The notes under the pieces were generated by a model. The model was not told the DNA's origin, searched no databases, and was given only the letters and a program-made list of their open reading frames with translations. This document shows positions 54,555 to 63,552 of a stretch of DNA of 64,000 bases, piece by piece (position 1 is the stretch's first letter; every line of letters starts with the position of its first letter). The translations under genes were made by a program, and so were the position numbers. The DNA lies in NCBI RefSeq assembly GCF_002024165.1, contig NZ_MWQN01000001.1, positions 1,488,001 to 1,552,000 on the forward strand, in the 5' to 3' direction. Origin of the DNA: Embleya scabrispora. GTDB lineage: Bacteria > Actinomycetota > Actinomycetes > Streptomycetales > Streptomycetaceae.

Positions 54555-55505
54555 TCAGGCGCGGTTGGCCGCCTTGCGGGCCTCCAGGGCCAGCCGGCGC
54601 TCCTCGAAGCGGGTCGCCTGGGTGTCGAGGCCGCTCAGGAACACCGCGAGCTCCTCGCGGGACTTCTCGCCCTCCGGGCCCAGGTCGGTGCGCTCCATCA
54701 CCTTGAGGTTGCGCAGCACCGGCAGCAGCACGTCGTTCTGGTGGATCGGCAGGTTGTACACGCCGCCCACGGCGAGCTTGACCGCCGCGCGCTCGAAGCC
54801 GCTGATCCCGTGTCCGGGCATCCGGAAGTCGGTGACCATGTCGGTCACCGCGCGCATCGCCTGGTCCGGCGCGATCTCGAAGGCGGCCTTGAGCAGGTTC
54901 CGGTAGAAGACCATGTGCAGGTTCTCGTCGGTCGCCACCTTCGCGAGCAGCTGCTCGGCGATCGGGTCGCCGCAGGTGCGGCCCGAGTTGCGGTGCGAGA
55001 CCCGGGTGGCCAGCTCCTGGAAGGTCACGTAGGCGATCACGTGCAGCGGATTGTCCATGTGGTCGCCCTGGTAGCCGGCCTCCATGTGTTCCATCCGCGA
55101 ACGCTCCAGCGCGACCGGGTCCACCGCCCGGGCGGCCATCAGGTAGTCGCGGATCGCGATGCCGTGCCGGCCCTCCTCGGCGGTCCACCGGTGCACCCAC
55201 GTGCCCCACGCACCGTCGCGGCCGAACATCGCCGCGATCTCGTAGTGGTAGCTGGGCAGGTTGTCCTCGGTCAGCAGGTTCAGCGTCAGCGCTATCCGGC
55301 CGACGTCGGTGAGCCCCGACTCCTCCGGGGTCCACGCCTCGCCGCCCAGTACGCCGTCGAAGTCGCGGCCCGCGCTCCACGGCACGTACTCGTGCGGGAA
55401 CCACTCCTTGGCCACGGCGAGATGGCGGTCGAGCTCGACGGCGACGACCTGCTCCAACTCGCGAAGCAGGTGCGGGCCGGTCGGTGCGGCGGCGAGAAGA
55501 TTCAT
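54555..55505 (-). CDS. Acyl-[acyl-carrier-protein] desaturase, ferritin-like di-iron enzyme
   Basis: 316 residues. Introduces a double bond into acyl-ACP using a di-iron site. Iron ligands in the two-helix motifs: LTEDNLPSYHYEI (Glu/His), TAEEGRHGIAIRDYL (EExxH), and ATDENLHMVFYRN (DENLH). Helical bundle of the DesA1/DesA2 type. ATG at 55505. It starts next to a large operator-like dyad, implying dedicated regulation of membrane unsaturation. Confidence 0.92.
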   Translation of the reverse strand: MNLLAAAPTGPHLLRELEQVVAVELDRHLAVAKEWFPHEYVPWSAGRDFDGVLGGEAWTPEESGLTDVGRIALTLNLLTEDNLPSYHYEIAAMFGRDGAWGTWVHRWTAEEGRHGIAIRDYLMAARAVDPVALERSRMEHMEAGYQGDHMDNPLHVIAYVTFQELATRVSHRNSGRTCGDPIAEQLLAKVATDENLHMVFYRNLLKAAFEIAPDQAMRAVTDMVTDFRMPGHGISGFERAAVKLAVGGVYNLPIHQNDVLLPVLRNLKVMERTDLGPEGEKSREELAVFLSGLDTQATRFEERRLALEARKAANRA

Positions 55506-55587
55506 CGGCACTCCAGTGCATAGGCAGACAGCGTCGTACAGCGGCAGACACGGAGGACGACGCTGTGCATCGCCCGCACGACGCGTC

Positions 55588-55618
55588 CCTACGTTCCCGT
55601 AACTTACGACAGCGTAGG
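55588..55618. promoter_or_regulatory. Nested 31-base operator dyad upstream of the desaturase
   Basis: CCTACG (55588-55593) and CGTAGG (55613-55618) frame CGTAA-C-TTACG (55598-55608), all symmetric about base 55603. It lies 83 bases upstream of the ATG. The form is like TetR-type fatty-acid regulator sites. The cognate regulator is not in the window. Confidence 0.65.
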
Positions 55619-55751
55619 TTGGTTCCACCCCCAGACGGAAATGTGATCCCCGACTCTCGTACGTGCGTACGAATATGGGTGGTCGCGACGGCCCTCGACA
55701 GCGGGCCGCCGCCGGCCGGAAACAGCCGGTGACGACGGGGCGAGGGGGCGA

Positions 55752-57269
55752 TCAGCCGACCGGGAACCCGATCCGCATCATCAGCCCGCCCTCTTCCCGG
55801 GGCTCGACCTCGATCCAGCCGCCGTGGGCGCGCACGATCGAACGCACGATGGACAACCCCAGGCCCACGCCCTTGTCGCTGGCGATCCGCTCGGTCCGCA
55901 GCCGCCGGAACGGCTCGAACATGTTGTCCACCTCGTAGGCGGGCACCACCGGCCCGGTGTTGGTCACGGTCAGCACCGCGACCCCCGCGCCCGACTCCGT
56001 GGAGATGTCGACGGTGCCGCCGGCCCGGTTGTAGCGCACCGCGTTCTGGATCAGGTTCATCGCGACCCGCTCCAACAACACGCCGTTGCCTTGGAGCACG
56101 GCCGGACCCAGCTCGTCGTGCAGGCTCACCTCGCGCTCGGCCGCCTCGGCGCCGGTCTGGTCCACCGCGCGGCGGGCCACCTCGGCCAGGTCCACCGGCT
56201 TGCGCTCGGTCAGCTCGTTGTCGCTGCGGGCCAACAGCAGCAGGCCCTCGATCAACCCCTCGCTGCGCTCGTTGGTGGCCAGCAGGGTCTTGCCGAGCTG
56301 TTTGAGCTCGACGGACGCCTCCGGGTCGCCGAGCGCGACCTCCAGGAGGGTGCGGTTGATCGCCAGCGGCGTGCGCAGCTCGTGCGAGGCGTTGGCGACG
56401 AACTTGCGCTGCGACTCCAGCGAGCGGTCGAGCCGGTCGAGCATGTCGTCGAAGGTGTCGGCCAGCTCCTTGAACTCGTCGTCGGGCCCCTCCAGGTCGA
56501 TCCGCCGGTGCAGGTTGGATCCGGCCACCTCGCGGGCGATGGAGGTGATCCGCCCCAGCGGGCGCAACACCCGGCCCGCCATCACGTAGCCGAAGCCGAA
56601 GGCGATCACGGAGAGCAGCAGCAGCGCGAGCAGCGACTGCTGCAGGAGCGAACTCAGCGCCGCGTCGCGCTGGTGGATCTGCTGGAGGGTCTGCCACTGG
56701 TCGAACTGCTCGGGTGTCATCGGCACACCGTTGATGGTCATCAAGGTGTTCGGGGCCAGGCTCAGATTCAGCCGACCCTCGTTCAGGCTCTGCCGCACCA
56801 GCAGGTAGACGGTGGCGAGCAGGAGCACCCCGGCGATCAGGAACATGCCGCCGTACAGCGCGGTCAGGCGCATCTTGATGGTGGACCGCAGCAGGTCCGG
56901 GATCTGCGAGGGGGCCATCCGCGACAGCCGCGACATCTCCGCCGCGTCGTCGGCGTCGCGGCCCAGGATCAGCCGCCGACCGCCGGCGGTGGCGGGGCGC
57001 TGCGGATCGCGGCCCGCCTCGCGCGCGGGCTCCCGGTTCGGCCTGCGCGGCGCGCTCGGCGGCACGCTGGGGCGCGGCGGCTGGGGCGGCCGGCCCGGGC
57101 GCGGCGGCGGTCCTGAGCGGGCGGCGGCGGGCCGGGCCGAGGCGGGCGCGGTCGAGGCGCCCGCGGCCGGTGCCGCGGTCGACCCCGACGTCGGGGCGGG
57201 GGGTGTCGCCGCGGCCGGGGTCGCGGCGGGGCCGGCTTCCGCCGGGACGGCCCGAGAGCTGTCGTTCAT
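55752..57269 (-). CDS. cutS: Sensor histidine kinase CutS
   Basis: 505 residues. A Pro/Ala-rich cytosolic N-terminus (~1-110), TM1 (FLIAGVLLLATVYLLV), a ~55-residue extracytoplasmic loop, TM2 (LLALLLLSVIAFGFGYV), HAMP, DHp box FVANASHELRTPLAINR, ATPase motifs NLIQNAVRYN and KGVGLGLSIVRSIV. Paired with cutR 8 bases upstream; the regulator matches CutR closely, so CutS is inferred from context. The sensor loop has no cysteine. The long Pro-rich extension is unusual for the family. Confidence 0.8.
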   Translation of the reverse strand: MNDSSRAVPAEAGPAATPAAATPPAPTSGSTAAPAAGASTAPASARPAAARSGPPPRPGRPPQPPRPSVPPSAPRRPNREPAREAGRDPQRPATAGGRRLILGRDADDAAEMSRLSRMAPSQIPDLLRSTIKMRLTALYGGMFLIAGVLLLATVYLLVRQSLNEGRLNLSLAPNTLMTINGVPMTPEQFDQWQTLQQIHQRDAALSSLLQQSLLALLLLSVIAFGFGYVMAGRVLRPLGRITSIAREVAGSNLHRRIDLEGPDDEFKELADTFDDMLDRLDRSLESQRKFVANASHELRTPLAINRTLLEVALGDPEASVELKQLGKTLLATNERSEGLIEGLLLLARSDNELTERKPVDLAEVARRAVDQTGAEAAEREVSLHDELGPAVLQGNGVLLERVAMNLIQNAVRYNRAGGTVDISTESGAGVAVLTVTNTGPVVPAYEVDNMFEPFRRLRTERIASDKGVGLGLSIVRSIVRAHGGWIEVEPREEGGLMMRIGFPVG

Positions 57270-57277
57270 GGCGGTCC

Positions 57278-57931
57278 TCAAATGCGGTATCCGGCGCCGG
57301 GCACCGTCAGGATGACGGGCGGCTCGCCGAGCTTGCGGCGCAGCGTCATCACGGTGACGCGGACGACGTTGGTGAAGGGGTCGGTGTTCTCGTCCCAGGC
57401 CTTCTCGAGCAGTTGCTCGGCCGAGACCACCGCGCCGTCGGCGCGCATCAGCACGTCCAGGACGGCGAACTCCTTGGGCGACAGGTGCACCGGCACCCCC
57501 TCGCGCAACACCTCGCGCCGGTTCGGGTCGAGTCGGATGCCGGCCCGCTCCAGGACCGGCGGCAGCGGGGAGACGGCCCGCCGGCCGAGCGCGCGCACCC
57601 GGGCGATCAGCTCGCTGAACGCGAACGGCTTGGGCAGGTAGTCGTCGGCGCCCAACTCCAGGCCCTCGACCCGGTCGCTGACGTCGCCGGCGGCGGTCAG
57701 CATCAGCACCCGCATCGGGATGCCGGTGTCCACGACCGCCCGGCACACGTCGTCGCCGTGCACGATCGGCAGGTCCCGGTCGAGCACCACCACGTCGTAG
57801 TCGTTGACGGCGATCCGCTCCAGCGCCGCCTCCCCGTCGTATACGACATCGACGGCCATGGCCTCGCGGCGCAACCCGGTAGCGACCGCGTCCGCCAGAA
57901 GCTGCTCGTCCTCGACTACGAGAACCCGCAC
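57278..57931 (-). CDS. cutR: Response regulator CutR
   Basis: 217 residues, OmpR/PhoB family: RVLVVEDEQLLADAVATGL, VVVLDRDLPIVHGDD (phospho-Asp), MLTAAGDVSDRVEGLELGADDYLPKPFAF, and wHTH with LSPKEFAVLDVLMRADGAVVSAEQ and FTNVVRVTVMTLRRKLG. Nearly the wording of Streptomyces CutR, from memory. GTG 57931 has AGGAGG upstream. Heads the cutRS operon. Confidence 0.85.
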   Translation of the reverse strand: MRVLVVEDEQLLADAVATGLRREAMAVDVVYDGEAALERIAVNDYDVVVLDRDLPIVHGDDVCRAVVDTGIPMRVLMLTAAGDVSDRVEGLELGADDYLPKPFAFSELIARVRALGRRAVSPLPPVLERAGIRLDPNRREVLREGVPVHLSPKEFAVLDVLMRADGAVVSAEQLLEKAWDENTDPFTNVVRVTVMTLRRKLGEPPVILTVPGAGYRI

Positions 57932-58340
57932 CGGCTGTGCCTCCTGCTCGAAAGACTCGAAGGCTTCGCGGGATGCGAAGGATTCGAGGATGAAGACGGG
58001 GATGGAGATGGGGATGGAGATGGGATGGATCCGTTGTCCATCTTCCCTCGCGGCCCGGTAAAGCCCCGGTAAGCCGGCACGGGGCCCGCGGCCCGGCCCG
58101 AGCGGGCGCGGCCGGCCCCGGCGCACATGTCCGGTTGCCGACGTTACGGGACCCCCCGAGGGAGGGAAGGATTCCGGTACGCCCCGGAAAGTCCGACACC
58201 GGATCGTTGGATCGCACAAGTCCGCTGGTCAGACCCCTCCATCGTGGGGCCGCAAAGGCCCGCTTCGGTGGTTTCCCCGGCGTTGCAGAGGGGGTAGGAC
58301 AACCGAAACCGGCGACGACGAGTGACATTGGGGCGGCCTT
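57932..58340. other. Intergenic region upstream of cutR and the 57-aa gene
   Basis: No gene seen. It holds the divergent upstream regions of cutR (minus) and the small gene (plus). A short tandem repeat (unit about ggggatggagat) lies at 57999-58025, in the cutR leader. Confidence 0.45.
57999..58025. repeat. 12-base tandem repeat in the cutR leader
   Basis: About two and a quarter copies of a purine-rich 12-base unit, pyrimidine-rich on the cutR transcript strand. Confidence 0.7.
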
Positions 58341-58514
58341 ATGGACGAATTCACGGCCGGCGTACTGCGGCGCATACGTGAGACCGAACAGGCGTTGAAG
58401 CAGGCCTGCGACACCGGTGACGATTTCCTCGTCGAGGTCGAGCAGTCCGAGTTGGACGATCTTCTGCGGATGGCGTCGGAGCACGGCGTGCGGGTGCTGC
58501 CCGAGAGCGCCTGA
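58341..58514 (+). CDS. Conserved small protein, 57 aa
   Basis: Starts MDEFTAGVLRRIRETEQAL and ends LPESA; contains DDFLVEVEQSELDDLLRMASEHGV. Acidic helical hairpin with no signal or TM. Similar ~55-60 residue proteins occur in Streptomyces beside cutRS and inositol monophosphatase, from memory. Too short for many gene finders but with normal coding character. A hairpin terminator follows 64 bases after its stop. Function unknown. Confidence 0.75.
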   Translation: MDEFTAGVLRRIRETEQALKQACDTGDDFLVEVEQSELDDLLRMASEHGVRVLPESA

Positions 58515-58577
58515 GCCACTCCGCCGCACCGCCACGCATCACCGCGATACAGCAGCAGACACACCCCGTTCTTGTTT

Positions 58578-58609
58578 CCCCCGGCGAGGTCCCCAGCGGA
58601 CGCCGGGGG
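58578..58609 (+). terminator. Hairpin after the 57-aa gene
   Basis: Perfect 9-pair stem (58578-58586 with 58601-58609), 14-base loop, 64 bases past the stop. Confidence 0.55.
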
Positions 58610-58627
58610 TTCGGCTGTCCGGCCGAG

Positions 58628-58668
58628 ACGCGTGAGGCCCGGATCACCCCGATCCGGGCCTCACGCGT
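58628..58668. terminator. Strong terminator of the hemH-IMPase operon
   Basis: Perfect 18-pair stem (58628-58645 with 58651-58668), 5-base loop. It begins 9 bases beyond the inositol monophosphatase stop on the minus strand. Confidence 0.85.
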
Positions 58669-58676
58669 GCGCGGGT

Positions 58677-59468
58677 CTACGCGTGCAGAGCGGCCAGGGC
58701 GGTCTGCAGCTCCGCGCGCAGCGCGGCGGGGGCGGCCACGCACATCGTCGAACCGTCCGCCTCGGGCCACAGGTCGACGACCACGTCGGCGCCGGCCTCG
58801 CGGGCGATCAGCGCGCCGGCCGCGACGTCCCACGGGTTCAGGCCGCGTTCGTAGTAGGCGTCGACCCGGCCGGCCGCCACCGAGCACAGGTCGATCGCGG
58901 CCGAGCCCGCCCGGCGCAGGTCGCGCACCCGCGGCAGCAGCGCGGCGATCGCCTCGGCCTGTCGGGTGCGCCGCTCGACGGTGTAGCCGAATCCGGTCGC
59001 CACCAGCGCCCGGGCCGAGGGGACCGCGGGCCGGCAGTGGATCGGCTTGCCGTTGCGAAAGGCGCCGCCGTCGCGCACGGCGTGGAAGGTCTCGCCGACC
59101 ACCGGGACCTCGACCACGCCCAGGAGCGTGCCCTCGGCGGTCTCGGCGGCGATCGACACGCACCAGCCGGGCAGGTCGTACAGGTAGTTGACGGTGCCGT
59201 CGATCGGGTCGATCACCCACCGCACGCCGCTGGTGCCCTCGCTCGCGTCGCCCTCCTCGCCGAGGAAGCCGTCGTGCGGTCGATGCGCCCGGATGCGTTC
59301 GATGATCAGCTTCTCCGCGGCCGTGTCCATCTCGGTGACCACGTCGGTGGGGCTGCTCTTGGTCGCCGCGACGCCGAGGTCGGCGGGGCGCTCGTGCAAC
59401 AGGAAGCCCCCGGTGTGGCGCGCCGCGTCGCGGGCGATGGCCAGGAGTTCCGCGGTGTCGATCGTCAT
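58677..59468 (-). CDS. Inositol monophosphatase family protein
   Basis: 263 residues. Metal-binding motifs: GEEGD (~74), [14 protein letters not shown] (~90-103), and [19 protein letters not shown] (~205-223). The ATGA junction with hemH implies coupled translation. Dephosphorylates inositol or a related sugar phosphate; precise substrate unknown. The same pair order occurs, from memory, in Streptomyces. Confidence 0.9.
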   Translation of the reverse strand: MTIDTAELLAIARDAARHTGGFLLHERPADLGVAATKSSPTDVVTEMDTAAEKLIIERIRAHRPHDGFLGEEGDASEGTSGVRWVIDPIDGTVNYLYDLPGWCVSIAAETAEGTLLGVVEVPVVGETFHAVRDGGAFRNGKPIHCRPAVPSARALVATGFGYTVERRTRQAEAIAALLPRVRDLRRAGSAAIDLCSVAAGRVDAYYERGLNPWDVAAGALIAREAGADVVVDLWPEADGSTMCVAAPAALRAELQTALAALHA

Positions 59469-60640
59469 GGGTCCATCCTGCCGGAGCGCTCGCCGAGCAG
59501 CGCCGCCCCGCGCGGCGCCCGCGCGGCCGCCTCCGGGTCGGCGGCCGACGCCCCGGGGCGCGGCCGCAGTGCCCGGGGGTCGGGACAGCAGCCGACCGGG
59601 CACACGTCGTGCGCGGCGCCCAGCCCGCCGAGCGCGCACCGCGCGGGCGCCTCGCCGCGCACCGTCGCGGCCCGCTCCAGCACGAGTTCGCGCACCGCGG
59701 CGGCGAACCTGGGGTCGGCGCCGGTGGTCGCGGCCCGGGCCAGCGGCAGGCCGATCCGCTCGGCGGTGGCGGCGGCCTCGACGTCGAGGTCGTAGACCAC
59801 CTCCATGTGGTCGGACAGGAATCCGATCGGCACCAGTACGACGGCGGGCACCCCGGCCGCGCCCAGGTCGACGAGGTGGTCGTTGACGTCCGGCTCCAGC
59901 CACGGGACCTGCGGGGGGCCGCTGCGGCTGGAGTACACCAGGTCCCAGTCGTGTTCGCGGCCGACCGCGCGCGCGACGCCCTCGGCGACCAGGCGCGCGG
60001 TCTCCCGGTGCTGGGTGACGTAGGCGTTGCCGGCCGGGCCCGCGGTGCGCGCGGTGACGGTGGGGATCGAGTGGGTGACCATCACCAGGCGGGCGCCGGC
60101 CCGGACCTGCTCGGGCAGCCGCGTCAACGCGTCCGCCGTGTGGTCCACCAGCGGCTCGACGAAGCCCGGGTGATTGAAGAAGTGCCGCAGCTTGTCGAAC
60201 ACCGGGGCCCGCTCCCCCGCTTCGGCGCGGGCCGCGAGCAGGTTCTCGTGGTACTGCGCGCAGCCCGAGTAGGAACCGTAGGCGCTGGTCACCAGGACCG
60301 CGGCGCGTTCGATCCCGTCGTCGGCCATCCGGCGCACGGTGTCCGCCAGGTAGGGGCGCCAGTTGCGGTTGCCCCAGTAGACGGGCAGCCGCACCCCCTG
60401 GGCGGCGAGGTCGGCCTCGACGGCCGCGATCAGCGCGCGGTTTTGCGCGTTGATCGGACTGGCGCCGCCGAAGTGCGCGTAGTGGCCGGCCGCCTCCTCG
60501 AGGCGTTCGCGGGGGACGCCGCGTCCCGCGGTCACGTTCTCCAGGAACGGCAGCACCTCGTCGGGGGCGTCCGGGCCGCCGAAGGAGAGCACCAGGAGCG
60601 CGTCGAACGGCTCGGGATCGGGGGCCTGTGTCGCGTGCAT
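59465..60640 (-). CDS. hemH: Ferrochelatase (coproporphyrin-type in actinobacteria)
   Basis: 391 residues. Inserts Fe2+ into the porphyrin; in actinobacteria the substrate is normally coproporphyrin III. Landmarks: [15 protein letters not shown] (N-term), [46 protein letters not shown] and [15 protein letters not shown]. The C-terminal extension has a Cys-rich segment ([15 protein letters not shown]) consistent with a [2Fe-2S]-binding form. ATG at 60640. Confidence 0.94.
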   Translation of the reverse strand: MHATQAPDPEPFDALLVLSFGGPDAPDEVLPFLENVTAGRGVPRERLEEAAGHYAHFGGASPINAQNRALIAAVEADLAAQGVRLPVYWGNRNWRPYLADTVRRMADDGIERAAVLVTSAYGSYSGCAQYHENLLAARAEAGERAPVFDKLRHFFNHPGFVEPLVDHTADALTRLPEQVRAGARLVMVTHSIPTVTARTAGPAGNAYVTQHRETARLVAEGVARAVGREHDWDLVYSSRSGPPQVPWLEPDVNDHLVDLGAAGVPAVVLVPIGFLSDHMEVVYDLDVEAAATAERIGLPLARAATTGADPRFAAAVRELVLERAATVRGEAPARCALGGLGAAHDVCPVGCCPDPRALRPRPGASAADPEAAARAPRGAALLGERSGRMDP

Positions 60641-60816
60641 GCCTGTGATCCTCGCATCGTGCGCCGCGCTCGCCCACATCACACCCCGTGCCGCGCGGGC
60701 GCGGTTGCGGGAAGCCGCGGGGAAGTTGCCGCCCATCCCCCGGCGACCCCTTCCCGGTCCGTTGACCGGCGGGTAATGTCCGGCAGATCCCGCGTCCGAC
60801 CCCAGGAGGAATCCCG

Positions 60817-62145
60817 TTGAGCAGCGCCGGCCCCGCCGTCTCCAAGACGCCCCCCGCCTGGCGGAACTGGACCGGGAACCAGTCCGCGCGACCGCACTCG
60901 GTGCTCACCCCGCGATCGGCCGAGGAGATCTCGGCCGCGGTCCGCCGCGCCGCCGGGCAGGGGCTCCCGGTCAAGGCCGTCGGCGCCGGCCACTCGTTCA
61001 CCTCGATCGCGGTGACCGACGGCGTACAGATCCGCCCGGAGGGGCTGACCGAGGTGCACGCGCTCGACCGCGCGGCGGGCACCATCACGGTCGGCTCCGG
61101 GATGCGGCTGAGCGACTTCAACACGCTGCTCACCGGATACGGCCTCGCGCTGACCAACATGGGCGACATCGCGGTGCAGAGCCTGGCCGGCGCCACCTCC
61201 ACCGGCACCCACGGCACGGGTCGGGCGTCCGGCTCGCTGGCGGCGCAGATCCGCGGCATGGAGATCGTGCTGGCCGACGGCGAGATCACCACGTGCTCGC
61301 CGACCGAGAACGCCGAGTTGTTCGCGGGTGCCCGGGTCGGCCTGGGCGCGCTGGGCATCGTGACCGCGCTGACCTTCGGCGTCGAGCCGAGCTTCCTGTT
61401 GGAGGCGCGCGAGGAGCCGATGCGGTTCGACGCGGTGCTCGCCGACTTCGACGCGCTGTGCGCGGACAACGAGCACTTCGAGTTCTACTGGTTCCCGCAC
61501 ACCGACAACTGCAACGTCAAGCGCAACAACCGGATCGAGGGGCCGGCGAAGCCGCTGTCGAGGGCGCGTTTCCTGCTCGACGACGAGTTGTTGTCCAACG
61601 GGGTGTTCTCGCTCGCGTGTCGGGTCGGCCGCGCCGCGCCGCGCACGGTGCCCGCCATCGCCCGACTCTCCAGCCGCGCGTTGTCGGCGCGCACCTACTC
61701 GGACACCTCGCACAAGGTGTTCACCAGTCCGCGCCGGGTGCGCTTCATCGAGATGGAGTACGCGCTGCCACGCGCGGCGGCGACCGAGGCGCTGACCGAG
61801 GTGCGCGCCTTCGTGGACGCCGCCGATCTGCCGATCGGCTTCCCGGTCGAGGTGCGCGTGGCCCCGGCGGACGACCTGTGGATGTCCACCGCGTACGGGC
61901 GCGAGACCGCCTACATCGCGGTGCACCTGTACAAGGGGACGCCGCACGAGCGGTACTTCACCGAGGTGGAGAAGATCATGGTCGCCCACGGCGGGCGCCC
62001 GCACTGGGGCAAGATGCACACCCGCGACGCGCATCACCTGGCCGACCTGTATCCGAGGTTCGCCGACTTCACGGCGCTGCGGAACCGGGTGGATCCGGAG
62101 CGCCGCTTCGGCAACGACTACCTGCGTCGGGTGCTGGGCGACTGA
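60817..62145 (+). CDS. FAD-linked sugar-1,4-lactone oxidase (D-arabinono-1,4-lactone oxidase type)
   Basis: 442 residues, VAO-type flavoenzyme. FAD-binding N-terminal half with [15 protein letters not shown] (the GHS motif seen in covalently flavinylated members), GITS-like [33 protein letters not shown]-terminal domain ending HWGKMHT and [14 protein letters not shown]. The TTG start at 60817 is preceded by AGGAGG at 7 bases; there is no closer ATG or GTG. Converts an aldono-lactone using O2; exact substrate unknown. Plus-strand gene divergent from hemH. Confidence 0.88.
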   Translation: MSSAGPAVSKTPPAWRNWTGNQSARPHSVLTPRSAEEISAAVRRAAGQGLPVKAVGAGHSFTSIAVTDGVQIRPEGLTEVHALDRAAGTITVGSGMRLSDFNTLLTGYGLALTNMGDIAVQSLAGATSTGTHGTGRASGSLAAQIRGMEIVLADGEITTCSPTENAELFAGARVGLGALGIVTALTFGVEPSFLLEAREEPMRFDAVLADFDALCADNEHFEFYWFPHTDNCNVKRNNRIEGPAKPLSRARFLLDDELLSNGVFSLACRVGRAAPRTVPAIARLSSRALSARTYSDTSHKVFTSPRRVRFIEMEYALPRAAATEALTEVRAFVDAADLPIGFPVEVRVAPADDLWMSTAYGRETAYIAVHLYKGTPHERYFTEVEKIMVAHGGRPHWGKMHTRDAHHLADLYPRFADFTALRNRVDPERRFGNDYLRRVLGD

Positions 62146-62168
62146 GGCACCGGGGCGGCGGCGGTCGG

Positions 62169-63098
62169 TCAGCGGGTGCCGGCGCCCGACCCCGCGTTCG
62201 CGTTCGTACCGCCCCGGCCGCCCGCCTCGTTGCCGGCCGCCGCGCCGCCGCCGGCGTCCGGGTCGCCGCCGGCCGAGCCGCCCGCCGGGGGTTTGGTCGG
62301 GGACACGGGCGTGGTCGGCGGCGTGGAGCCGGTCGGGTTCGACGAGGGGCTGCCGCTCGGCCGGGTGGTCGGTGTGGTCGAGGGCACCGAGGTCGCGCCC
62401 CCGCCGCCGCCGTTCGGGGGCGACGTGCCCTTGTCGCCGGTGTCCGGGGCGTGGCTCGACGTCGATCCGGTCGATCCGGTCGGGCCGGGGGTGGCCCCGC
62501 CGGGCGACTTCGGGGTGTCGTCGCGGGTGCGCTTGTCGTCGACGATGCGCGAGATGGTCGAGCCGTCGTCGCCGTGCCCGAACAGGCTCGCGAAGGAACG
62601 GCCGATCGCGGTCTCGGCGAGGGTGACCACACCCATCGCCACCACGAACACCACCACCGCGCCGACCAGCGAACGCGCCAGCCAGACCCGCCGCTCGCCG
62701 GTCGGCGCCGCCCCGGACTCGGTCCCGGCGTCGCCCGGGGGCCGGGTGTACTCGCCGACCGGCAACAGCATCGTCTCGTCGCTCGCCCGCCCCGGATCGG
62801 CCACGCCCGTCGGCCGATCGGGAATCGCGGTCGGCTCGGTGGCCGGCCCGCCCCGGGGCGGCGGGGTCAGCGTCGCGCGCACGTCGCGCAGTTGTTCGCC
62901 GGTGCGCCGGAACAGGTGGACGTAGACCGCGCTTCCGACGGTGGCGACCACGCTCGCGAGCGCCGCGCCGATCACCGTCCCGGCGACACCGAGCGTGGAG
63001 AGCAGGAACGCCGAGGAGATGGCCGCCAGGGCACTGCCCACGACCTGCACTCCGTTGACATCGATCCGGCGACGTTCACGCTCGGTCCTTTCCGGCAT
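62169..63098 (-). CDS. Membrane protein with Pro/Gly/Ser/Thr-rich C-terminal domain
   Basis: 309 residues. Begins PERTERERRRIDVNGVQVVG. A first hydrophobic segment lies at ~20-60 (SALAAISSAFLLSTLGVAG and TVIGAALASVVATVG), a second at ~140-165 (SLVGAVVVFVVAMGVVTLAE), followed by a Ser/Thr/Pro/Gly/Asn tail of >120 residues, likely extracytoplasmic. ATG at 63098 was chosen over GTG 63122 because AAGGA lies just upstream. Not a named family that I recognise. Convergent with the oxidase gene and divergent from sepH. Confidence 0.7.
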   Translation of the reverse strand: MPERTERERRRIDVNGVQVVGSALAAISSAFLLSTLGVAGTVIGAALASVVATVGSAVYVHLFRRTGEQLRDVRATLTPPPRGGPATEPTAIPDRPTGVADPGRASDETMLLPVGEYTRPPGDAGTESGAAPTGERRVWLARSLVGAVVVFVVAMGVVTLAETAIGRSFASLFGHGDDGSTISRIVDDKRTRDDTPKSPGGATPGPTGSTGSTSSHAPDTGDKGTSPPNGGGGGATSVPSTTPTTRPSGSPSSNPTGSTPPTTPVSPTKPPAGGSAGGDPDAGGGAAAGNEAGGRGGTNANAGSGAGTR

Positions 63099-63552
63099 CA
63101 CTTTCCTTGCACGTTCGTTCACAACCGATGGCTAATCATGAAAAACACGACTTCACCCTGGTTACGACTGAACGGCCCAGCGACATCGTTCCAATCGGCC
63201 CAATCTTGTGATCGACATCACCCCGGACGGCCGAAAACGACTCGTCCGAACGGGACGCGCCGATGCGGCGCGGTGTGTCCCGGTAGAGCCCCCGAATGGA
63301 GTACTGTTCACGCCAGGTTCCGGAAAGGCCTGTGCGCGAAGGGGGAGGCGACCGACCGCAGGGGTCAGGGTGGGGCACCGCCCCGGTATCTACCCGAAAT
63401 GGTGTAACCAAGGCAATTCGGCCAGTCAGGTAATAAATCCGACACGCCGGACAACTCGGTCAGGTTGTGGTCATGCCGAGGCTGGGCAGGTCACACTCGT
63501 AGCGGGAGCAACGACGCAGGTGACGTCGGCAGGCACCACCCGGGAGGTCCCC
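63099..63552. other. Divergent intergenic region upstream of sepH
   Basis: No gene. The 63120-63270 part is locally AT-richer, expected for the promoter of the minus-strand membrane protein gene. A TAATAA at 63431-63436 could be a -10 for sepH, but no good -35 was found. GGGAGG precedes the sepH ATG. Confidence 0.4.
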
